Shown here: in pieces, positions 17,207-24,303 of the stretch
How positions within the stretch are numbered: the stretch's first letter is position 1
Layout of the letters: each line of letters starts with the position of its first letter
NCBI GenBank assembly: GCA_017991675.1
Contig: JAGOQB010000002.1
Location: forward strand, 366,984-430,983
Source: Phenylobacterium sp.
GTDB lineage: Bacteria; Pseudomonadota; Alphaproteobacteria; Caulobacterales; Caulobacteraceae
Reading direction: 5' to 3'
Length of the DNA: 64,000 bases
Notes under the pieces: generated by a model
The model's input: only the letters and a program-made list of their open reading frames with translations
What the model was told of the DNA's origin: nothing
Databases searched by the model: none
Made by a program: the position numbers and the translations under genes

Positions 17207-17983
17207 TCAGGCCTGGCCGCCAAGCGGCAGCGGGTTGTTGATCGTGGTCCGCAGGATGCGGAACATGTGGGTGGAGTAGCGGATGGCCTGTTCGCGGCTC
17301 ATCGTGCGGGTCGCCTGGAGCGCCTCCATCTCCACCCGTACGGCCAAGCGCGGATGACTGGCGATCCGGGCCGCGATCTCCAGGGCCCGCACCATCAGCC
17401 GCTCGGGCGGCACGACCTCGTTGACCAACCGGATTTCGTGGGCGCGGCGCGCGTCGATCAGTTCGCCGGTCAGCGCCAGGTACATCGCATCGACCTCGGC
17501 CATGGCGTGGGCGAGTTGCAGCGCCCCGGCGGCGCCGCCCATGCCGTGGGCGATCTCCACCATGCCGAAGCGCGCGGTCTCCGAGGCGATGCGGATGTCG
17601 GTCAGCAGTGCCAGGTAGATGAACCCCTGCCCGATCGCCACGCCGTTCACCGCCCCGATCATCGGCTTGGTCCGCGGCAGCAGCGCGATCTCAGCCTCCC
17701 AGCCGGGATAGCCGATCGCCGTGTCCTTGCGCATGCCGTTGAGGTGCCGCCGCGCGAGCTCCGCTTCCGACCAGTCAGGGCGCGGGCTCTTGATATCGTC
17801 GCCCGCCGAGAACGCACGATCGCCGGCGGCGGTCAGGATGCCGACGTGAACGTCGTCATCGGCCAGGAACTCGACCAGCCGGTCGTGGAACTCCTTGTGA
17901 AGCGCGGGGGTCCACACGTTCACGGGCGGATTGTCGAGGGTGAAGACCGCGATGTGATCCTTCACCTCGTAGCGCAGCGGCAT
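17207..17983 (-). CDS. Enoyl-CoA hydratase/isomerase family protein
   Basis: A 258-residue crotonase-fold protein. The start at 17983 follows AGGAGA by about eight bases. Oxyanion-hole segments AFSAGDDI (57-64) and GVAIGQGF (114-121) are present. One candidate catalytic acid, Glu143 (MVEIAHG), is visible where hydratases have a Glu; the second Glu of classical hydratases is not obvious, so it could be an isomerase or hydrolase instead. It is first in a two-gene operon with the CoA ligase, and the 22-base operator ends 47 bases upstream. Confidence 0.87.
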   Translation of the reverse strand: MPLRYEVKDHIAVFTLDNPPVNVWTPALHKEFHDRLVEFLADDDVHVGILTAAGDRAFSAGDDIKSPRPDWSEAELARRHLNGMRKDTAIGYPGWEAEIALLPRTKPMIGAVNGVAIGQGFIYLALLTDIRIASETARFGMVEIAHGMGGAAGALQLAHAMAEVDAMYLALTGELIDARRAHEIRLVNEVVPPERLMVRALEIAARIASHPRLAVRVEMEALQATRTMSREQAIRYSTHMFRILRTTINNPLPLGGQA

Positions 17984-18030
17984 CTGTCGGTCTCCTGCGA
18001 CGGGGCGGCCTCGAAGGCCGACCAATGTTA

Positions 18031-18052
18031 TACCCGAACATGCGTTCGGGTA
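18031..18052. promoter_or_regulatory. TetR operator, copy 2
   Basis: Arms TACCCGAAC and GTTCGGGTA (9 bases, perfect) around ATGC. It matches the site at 14811-14832 except for the outermost base of each arm and the central N4. It is placed to cover the promoter of the leftward hydratase/ligase operon. Confidence 0.72.
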
Positions 18053-18188
18053 TTGATGTCGCAAGATGGAGGTCTCGACAAGGCGCCGCGGCGAGAATCA
18101 TCGCGCAGCCGAACGCCGCGGGTGGGGATGGAACAGGCTGGATGCGATGGACGTCCTAGCTGGCCGCCCCTTGTGGACACGCCCGAGA

Positions 18189-18223
18189 CGGCCGCCCAGC
18201 GCCACGAAGGACGTGGGCGGCCG
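18189..18223 (-). terminator. Hairpin downstream of the first sulfatase
   Basis: Ten-base perfect arms (CGGCCGCCCA / TGGGCGGCCG) with a 15-base loop, beginning 8 bases beyond the sulfatase stop on the minus strand. No T-tract is seen. Confidence 0.5.
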
Positions 18224-18230
18224 CCGCACG

Positions 18231-19883
18231 CTAGCGCGAGCTTGAGCCGTAGACGTCGTTCATCATCGTATCGATGTCGAGGTTGAAGCTCTTCTGCCGG
18301 GGCGGATACTCGGTGAGCGTCTTCAGGAACTTGGCGACCTGCCCGCTCGCCGCCCCCAACGTCCACGAGTGGTTTTCCTGCCACTCGTCGTAGCCGCGCG
18401 CCTCATGGAACCGCTCGAACGGGTCCAGCTTGAGGTTGGTGATGTACGGCGTGGTCATCTGCTCCTGCACGCCGTTGAACCACTTGTCCTGCTTCTTGAA
18501 GAGGAACTTCCAGTCGCCGTAGCGCAGCCCGTGCAGGGTGGTTTCGGTGAAGTAGTAGAATTCCTTGCGCTTCGACGGACCGCGCCCGCTCAAGAGCTCC
18601 GTCTGATCCACGCCGTCCAGATGGACCTTGTAGGTCGCCCCGCCCACCTTCTTGCCCTTGAGCAGCTCGTCCTTGAGGTTCGGCTGGCCCAGGGCCGACA
18701 TGATCGTCGGGATCCAGTCCTCCATGGTCATGAACTCGCCGGTCGTCACCCCGGCGGGGATGCGCCCGGGCCAGGACACCACCATCGGCACGCGGAACCC
18801 GCCCTCGTAGCCGCCGACGCCCTTCTCGCCCTTGAACGGCTGGTTGCCGCCGTCGGGCCAGCTGTTCGACGCCGCGCCGTTGTCGGTCGAGAACATGATC
18901 AGGGTGTTGTCGGCGACGCCGAGATCGTCGAGCAGCTTCAGCAGCTCGCCGACGTGGTCGTCGAGCTGCGCCATCCCGTCGGCGTACAGCCCGTAGCCGG
19001 TCTTGCCGTCGTACTCGGGCGGCAGGTTCGTGCGGTAGTGCATCCGCGTCGTGTTGTGCCAGACGAAGAATGGCGTGCCGGCCTTCACGGAGTCGGAGAT
19101 GAAGCGCTTGGACTCGACCATGATCTCGTCATCGAGGTGGCGCTGCCGCTCGCGCCCGAACGGCCCCTTGTCCTCGACCCGCTGGCCGCCCTTGCCGTCG
19201 GCCCAGCTGTGGACCACGCCCCGCTGCTGGAAGGCCGGCGCGTCCTTCGGATAGTCGTACTGCTCCGGATATTCGCCGGCGTTCAGGTGGTAGAGGATCC
19301 CGTAGAACTCGTCGAAGCCGTGCTTGGTCGGCAGGTGCTCATCAAGGTCGCCCAGATGGTTCTTCCCGAACTGGCCGGTGGCGTAGCCCAGCGGCTTCAG
19401 GAATTCGGCCAGGGTCGGGTCTTCCTTCTGCAGCCCCAGCGAGGAGCCAGGCAGCCCCACAGTGCTGAGGCCCGTTCGAATTGGGTACTGGCCGGTGATG
19501 AACGCCGCGCGGCCCGCGGTGCACGAGGCCTGGGCGTAGTGGTCGACGAACAGCATGCCGTTCTTGGCGATGCGGTCGATGTTCGGCGTGGATCCGCCCA
19601 TCATGCCCCGGTGGTAGGCGCTGATGTTCCACATGCCGACGTCATCGCCCCAGATGATCAGGATGTTCGGCTTGCCGCCGCCTGCGCGTTTTTGAGGGGC
19701 CGTGCCGGGCGCGGCGTCCGGCGCCGGCGAGGCCGCTCCCGATTGGGCGGCCGCGCCGCTCGGGGCGGCGGCGGCGGCCAGGATCGCGGAGGCCGCGAAC
19801 AGCACGCGGCGCCTTGGAAAACGGGGCTCAGGCCGGCGCTGCGGGGCGGGGTGGCGTAGGGCGGCGTTGGCGTGGGTGAGCAT
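18231..19883 (-). CDS. Arylsulfatase with N-terminal export signal
   Basis: A 550-residue type I sulfatase that removes sulfate esters. The formylglycine site is Cys121 in CTAGR (the C-X-A-X-R variant of C-X-P-X-R). Metal-binding acids include Asp80-Asp81 (WGDDVG) and the Asp in FSTDNGA. The long N-terminus has a twin-arginine-like PRRRVLF stretch followed by a hydrophobic Ala-rich segment, so Tat or Sec export to the periplasm is likely. AAGGAG precedes the ATG. It diverges from the outer-membrane barrel gene at 20088. No formylglycine-generating enzyme is encoded in the window. Confidence 0.92.
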   Translation of the reverse strand: MLTHANAALRHPAPQRRPEPRFPRRRVLFAASAILAAAAAPSGAAAQSGAASPAPDAAPGTAPQKRAGGGKPNILIIWGDDVGMWNISAYHRGMMGGSTPNIDRIAKNGMLFVDHYAQASCTAGRAAFITGQYPIRTGLSTVGLPGSSLGLQKEDPTLAEFLKPLGYATGQFGKNHLGDLDEHLPTKHGFDEFYGILYHLNAGEYPEQYDYPKDAPAFQQRGVVHSWADGKGGQRVEDKGPFGRERQRHLDDEIMVESKRFISDSVKAGTPFFVWHNTTRMHYRTNLPPEYDGKTGYGLYADGMAQLDDHVGELLKLLDDLGVADNTLIMFSTDNGAASNSWPDGGNQPFKGEKGVGGYEGGFRVPMVVSWPGRIPAGVTTGEFMTMEDWIPTIMSALGQPNLKDELLKGKKVGGATYKVHLDGVDQTELLSGRGPSKRKEFYYFTETTLHGLRYGDWKFLFKKQDKWFNGVQEQMTTPYITNLKLDPFERFHEARGYDEWQENHSWTLGAASGQVAKFLKTLTEYPPRQKSFNLDIDTMMNDVYGSSSR

Positions 19884-20008
19884 GCTCGGGAACTCCTTTG
19901 GGGGCCGAGGCTAGTGGGCTCCCGTAGCGCCGCCTATCGGTAGAAACCCGCATAGATTGTCCCAAACGCGTGACCTACCCTGCGGCGCAGGCGGTGGCGC
20001 GCAACGCC

Positions 20009-20051
20009 ACCAAGCCGACAGCTTGGTCGAGTTGCAATTTTTGATTGCAAC
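20009..20051 (+). promoter_or_regulatory. Two tandem hairpins/dyads upstream of the barrel gene
   Basis: Dyad 1 at 20009-20027 has 7-base arms ACCAAGC/GCTTGGT with a 5-base loop. Dyad 2 at 20031-20051 has 8-base arms GTTGCAAT/ATTGCAAC with a 5-base loop. They lie in the 204-base gap between divergent sulfatase and barrel genes, the second ending 36 bases before the barrel ATG. They may be operator sites or a structured leader. Confidence 0.45.
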
Positions 20052-20087
20052 CCCCGCTGCGGCCGACGCAGATCGAGGAGGGCCACC

Positions 20088-20903
20088 ATGTTCACCCGGG
20101 GAACAAGGCGCTGCGGCGCTGCGATCGCTTCTCTGGCCGTGCTTGGCCTGTCGCCCCAACTCGCCTGGGCCCAACAGAGCGACGCCGAGCTGGCCAAACA
20201 ACTCAGCAATCCGGTCGCCAGCCTCGTCAGCGTTCCGCTCCAGCTCAACTACGACTGCTGCTTCGGACCCGACGACGGCGGCCGCACGACGCTCAACGTC
20301 CAGCCGGTCATGCCGTTCTCGATGAACGACGACTGGAACCTGGTGGTGCGGACGATCATGCCGGTGATCCACCAGGAGCGGACCTCCCCCCTGAACGGCA
20401 GCGAAACGGGGATCGGCGACATCACCCAGAGCTTCTTCTTTTCGCCGAAAGCCTCGCCGAACGGCGTGACCTGGGCGGTCGGGCCGGCCTTCCTGTGGCC
20501 GACCGCCAAGGGGGCGTTGGGGACCGAGCGCTGGGCGGCGGGGCCGACGGCGCTGGTGCTCAAGCAAACCGGCGGCTGGACCTACGGCATGCTGGCCAAC
20601 CACCTCTGGTCCTACGCCGACCACGGAGGGCCGCAGCGCAGCGACGTCAGCGCGACCTTCCTTCAGCCCTTCGTCAGCTGGACCAGCGAGAACCACACCA
20701 CGATCGGGGTGAACACCGAGTCGACCTACGACTGGACGGCCGAGGAATGGACGGTGCCGATCAACCTGACGGTCGCTCACCTCTACAGCTTCGGGGGTCA
20801 GAAAGTTCAGCTCACCGGCGGCGTCAAGGTCTACGCCGTCAGCCCCGACGATGAGCTGGACTGGGGCGCGCGCGTCGTGGCGACCTTCCTCTTCCCGAAA
20901 TAG
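20088..20903 (+). CDS. Outer-membrane beta-barrel protein, putative porin/transporter
   Basis: A 271-residue protein with a Sec signal peptide ending around residue 28 (LAWA/QQS). The rest alternates short amphipathic strands and turns rich in Trp, Tyr and Asn, and ends in Phe-Pro-Lys. It resembles the proteins with the AELAKQLSNPVASLVSVPLQ-like opening that are sometimes mislabelled neuromedin U, and the MetA/phenol-degradation barrel family. A role as an outer-membrane channel for sulfated substrates is suggested by its place between two sulfatase genes. An AGGAGG site stands ahead of the ATG. Confidence 0.78.
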   Translation: MFTRGTRRCGAAIASLAVLGLSPQLAWAQQSDAELAKQLSNPVASLVSVPLQLNYDCCFGPDDGGRTTLNVQPVMPFSMNDDWNLVVRTIMPVIHQERTSPLNGSETGIGDITQSFFFSPKASPNGVTWAVGPAFLWPTAKGALGTERWAAGPTALVLKQTGGWTYGMLANHLWSYADHGGPQRSDVSATFLQPFVSWTSENHTTIGVNTESTYDWTAEEWTVPINLTVAHLYSFGGQKVQLTGGVKVYAVSPDDELDWGARVVATFLFPK

Positions 20904-20942
20904 ACCCGCCCGCCGAGCCGGAACGCCCGACCCGACGCGCGC

Positions 20943-23252
20943 CTACGACACCTCAACATCGACGCGCTCGATCTTGCCCTCGAACCGGAACGGGGCCCGG
21001 TCGAAGTAGTCCGGCGAGACCGGCGATCCGAGATCCACGCCGACGCCGAAGGTCTCGCTGGCGCTGAATGCGGCTGGAACCGTGCGGGCCACGACGACGC
21101 TGGCGACCTCCGCCCCGTCGACGCTCAGCACGACCTTGGCCGGCGCCATCGGCTTACGGCTCTCGAACCGGGTCTCGACCACGACCTCGTGTTTTCCGGC
21201 GTTCAGCGGCACGGCGCTGCGCGCCTGGAAGCGCTCCAGCACCATCATATTGTACTCGTAGACCAGCACGCCCTTGTCGAGGAACAGGCTGACCCCGCCC
21301 GCGAACCCGCCCAGGGCGTAGAGCACGCCGCTGGCGCGGTCCGCCATCTCCAGCTCGATCTCCACGCGGCTGTCCTGGCGGCCCAGGCCCGGGGCCGTGA
21401 ACTCCGGCATCCGCGTCGTCGCCGCATCGAAGCGCCATTTCCGATACGGCGAGGCGATCCGGTCCTCAGGGTGGATCCGCAGCCACAGCCCCGCCCCGAC
21501 CGGCCAGACCAGGTTGTCGCGTGAGACCTCCTTGAACAGCGACTTCAGCTCTTCGAGCTTCGCCGGGTTCTGCGCCGCCAGGTCGCGCGCCTGTGAGAAG
21601 TCGCTGTCGATATGATAGAGCTCCCAGGGCTCGGTCTCGATGTCCCACGCCGCCATCCGCTTGCCTGCGCTCGGCGTATCCCACGGCACGAACGGCCCGA
21701 ACGCGCAGCCGTACCAGCCGTCCGAATAGATCCCGCGGCTGGCGTTGTTCTCGAAATACTGCTGGGCCTTGCGGGGCGCGGCCTCGGGGGCTGCGAAGGT
21801 GTACGCCAGGCTGATCCCGTCCAGCGGCTTCTGCTCGTATCCATCCACGACCTCCGGCGGCGCGATCCCGATGATCTCGTAGAGCGTCGGGACGATGTCG
21901 TTCACGTGATGGAACTGCCCGCGCATCCTGCCGTCCGGCAGGATGCCCTTGGGCCAGGCGACGGCCAGCGGATTGCGGGTGCCGCCGAAATGGCTCGCCA
22001 CCAGCTTGGTGTGGTGAAAGGGCGTGCTGCCGGCCCAGGCCCAGCCCGCGTGGTACATGTTATCGGTCTTCGGGCCGCCCAGCACCTCCAGCCCGCCCAG
22101 CTTGTCGAGCGCCGCCAGCTGCTCCTCGACGGTGTTGGGGATGCCGTTCTGCGCCAGCAGTTCGCTGATGCTGCCGCGCTGCCCCTCCGCCGACGAGCCG
22201 TTGTCGCCGAAGATGTAGAGCACCAGGGTGTTCTCGGCCCGACCCAGCTGCTCCAGCTCGTCAAGGATGCGCCCTACCTGGACGTCGACGTGTTCCAGGA
22301 AACCGGCGAACACCTCCATCAGCCGGCGCTGGAACGGGCGCTGCGCCTCCGGGATCTCGTCCCAGCCCTGCATGCTGTCGGCGCGCGGGGTCAGTTCGGC
22401 GTCGGCCGGGATCCAGCCCCGCGCCTTCTGGCGCGCGAACGTCCGCTCGCGATAGGCGTCCCAGCCGTCGTCGAACTTGCCTTTGTACTTGTCCGCCCAC
22501 TCCTGGAAGATGTGATGCGGGCCGTGCGCGGCGCCCGCGGCCCAGTACATGAAGAACGGCTGGTCCGGGGCGAACGCCTCGTGCTTGCGCAGCCACTCGA
22601 CCGCCTTGTCGGCCAGGTCCTCGGACAGATGGTAGCGCTCGTCGCGGCGCGGTTCGACCGGCGTGGTGTTCTCGTACAGCCGCGGCTCCCACTGCGAGGT
22701 CTCGCCCGCGACGAAGCCGTAGAAGTAGTCGAACCCGTGCCCCGTCGGCCAGCGGTCGAACGGCCCCATCGCCGTCGTCTGGGTGGCCGGGGTGTTGTGC
22801 CACTTGCCGAAGGCAGCAGTCTTGTAGCCGTAGTGGTGCAGGACCTCGGCGACCGTGGCGGTGTCCTTGCCGATCACCCCGGTATAGCCGTCCCAGTCCA
22901 CCGCCCGCTCGGCGATGGTCCCCGAATGCACCCGATGGTGGTTGCGGCCCGTGAGCAGCGCCGCACGCGTCGGCGAGCAGATCGAGGTGGTGTGGAAGGC
23001 GTTGTAGCAGATCCCCGCCTCGGCCACCCGGCTGAAGGCCGGCGTGTGCACCTCCCCGCCGACCGTGTCAGCCAGGCCGAAGCCGACGTCGTCGAGCAGC
23101 ACGATCAGGACGTTCGGCGCATCGGCCGCCAGCCGCCGCGGCTCCTGACGCCGTTGGTGGGTCGACTCCGCCAGCGTGTAGCCCGCCTTGCTGGCCGACG
23201 GCGTCGGCGGGAACGGCAGCACCCTGCCGTCGATGTGTTCGGCTTTCGGCAT
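20943..23252 (-). CDS. Arylsulfatase, long form
   Basis: A 769-residue sulfatase. The formylglycine motif is Cys92 in CSPTR followed by AALLTGRNHH; metal acids are Asp54-Asp55 (LLDDVG) and the Asp in FGDNGSSAEG. About 200 residues follow the core and end in beta-rich segments like those of the long arylsulfatases of environmental bacteria. No signal peptide is seen, so it is probably cytoplasmic unless carried by Tat with a partner. GGGAGG precedes the start. It converges with the barrel gene (39-base gap) and diverges from the symporter gene at 23405. It is clearly paralogous to the sulfatase at 24304. Confidence 0.92.
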   Translation of the reverse strand: MPKAEHIDGRVLPFPPTPSASKAGYTLAESTHQRRQEPRRLAADAPNVLIVLLDDVGFGLADTVGGEVHTPAFSRVAEAGICYNAFHTTSICSPTRAALLTGRNHHRVHSGTIAERAVDWDGYTGVIGKDTATVAEVLHHYGYKTAAFGKWHNTPATQTTAMGPFDRWPTGHGFDYFYGFVAGETSQWEPRLYENTTPVEPRRDERYHLSEDLADKAVEWLRKHEAFAPDQPFFMYWAAGAAHGPHHIFQEWADKYKGKFDDGWDAYRERTFARQKARGWIPADAELTPRADSMQGWDEIPEAQRPFQRRLMEVFAGFLEHVDVQVGRILDELEQLGRAENTLVLYIFGDNGSSAEGQRGSISELLAQNGIPNTVEEQLAALDKLGGLEVLGGPKTDNMYHAGWAWAGSTPFHHTKLVASHFGGTRNPLAVAWPKGILPDGRMRGQFHHVNDIVPTLYEIIGIAPPEVVDGYEQKPLDGISLAYTFAAPEAAPRKAQQYFENNASRGIYSDGWYGCAFGPFVPWDTPSAGKRMAAWDIETEPWELYHIDSDFSQARDLAAQNPAKLEELKSLFKEVSRDNLVWPVGAGLWLRIHPEDRIASPYRKWRFDAATTRMPEFTAPGLGRQDSRVEIELEMADRASGVLYALGGFAGGVSLFLDKGVLVYEYNMMVLERFQARSAVPLNAGKHEVVVETRFESRKPMAPAKVVLSVDGAEVASVVVARTVPAAFSASETFGVGVDLGSPVSPDYFDRAPFRFEGKIERVDVEVS

Positions 23253-23404
23253 CGGGCGTCCTCCCTGGTCACACCCGGCGATCAGGACGGCGGCCGCGGC
23301 CCGCGTCTATCGGCCCAAACCCTGAGCGTTCTGCGGTCTCGGCCCGATGGCGCCGCCCGCCCGGCCATGCGGCTCTAGCCGTTCCACCAAGCGCAGGGCC
23401 GCCC

Positions 23405-24289
23405 ATGTCGCTCGCCGAACTGATCCCGCTGGTCCTGAAGGCCAGCATCCTGATCATCGTCTTCTCGCTGGGCCTGAACGCGCGGCCGGCCGACCTGACC
23501 TACTTCCTGCGCCATCCTGGTCGTCTGGTCCGCACGCTGCTGGCCATGCTCGTCGCCATGCCGGTGATCGCGGTCCTGCTGGTCAGAGGCTTTGGCCTGC
23601 CCCACACCATCGCCGTCATGCTGATCGCCCTGTCGCTGTCGCCGGTGCCTCCGGTGCTGCCGCGCAAGCAGGCCAAGGCCGGCGGCGACGCGTCCTACGC
23701 CATCGGCCTGCTGGCGGCCGTGGGCCTGGCGTCCATCGTCTGGATCCCCTTGGCGCTCGAGATCGTCGAGCGCGTCTTCTCCATTCCCCTCGGCATTCCG
23801 CCGGCCAGGGTGGCGACCATGGTCGGGATCACGATCCTGCTCCCGCTCGCCGCCGGCGTGATCGTCGCCCAGCTCGCGCCTGGCCTGGCCGAACGCTTCG
23901 CGCCCCACCTCGCGCGGCTTGGCGGATTGCTGCTGGCCATCGCCGCCCTGGCGATCCTCGTCAGCCAATGGCGCGCGGTCTTCGGGCTGCTGCCGGGCGG
24001 GGCCCCCGCCTTCGCGATCTTCGTGGCGCTCGGCCTGCTGGTCGGCCACCTGCTGGGCGGCCCGGATCCCGACGACCGGACCGTCCTGGCCCTCGCCACC
24101 GCCTCGCGCCATCCCGGCGTCGCCCTGGCCATCGTCCACATCAACTTCCCGGACGAAAAGGCCGTCATTGCCGCGGTTCTGCTGTTCCTCCTCGTCAACG
24201 CCCTCCTGTCGATCCCGTACGTCGCCTGGCGCAAGCGGGCCGGCGCGACCGCCGACCTCGACTTTTCCCGTCCTCGTTCAAAGACCTGA
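23405..24289 (+). CDS. Bile acid:Na+ symporter (BASS) family carrier
   Basis: A 294-residue integral membrane protein with nine to ten hydrophobic helices, such as ASILIIVFSLGL and TMVGITILLPLAAGVIVAQL. The size and helix pattern fit BASS/SBF carriers, which import bile acids, steroid sulfates or other organic anions with sodium. It is followed after 14 bases by a sulfatase gene, so the two probably form an operon: import of a sulfated organic anion, then desulfation inside the cell. An arsenite-type exporter is excluded by poor resemblance, but the substrate is not proven. Confidence 0.75.
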   Translation: MSLAELIPLVLKASILIIVFSLGLNARPADLTYFLRHPGRLVRTLLAMLVAMPVIAVLLVRGFGLPHTIAVMLIALSLSPVPPVLPRKQAKAGGDASYAIGLLAAVGLASIVWIPLALEIVERVFSIPLGIPPARVATMVGITILLPLAAGVIVAQLAPGLAERFAPHLARLGGLLLAIAALAILVSQWRAVFGLLPGGAPAFAIFVALGLLVGHLLGGPDPDDRTVLALATASRHPGVALAIVHINFPDEKAVIAAVLLFLLVNALLSIPYVAWRKRAGATADLDFSRPRSKT

Positions 24290-24303
24290 CGCCGGAGTTT
24301 CCC

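Noticed and set aside
23347-24303. N-terminal extension of the third sulfatase
   Set aside because: It overlaps the BASS carrier in another frame; the sulfatase fold begins right after ATG 24304.
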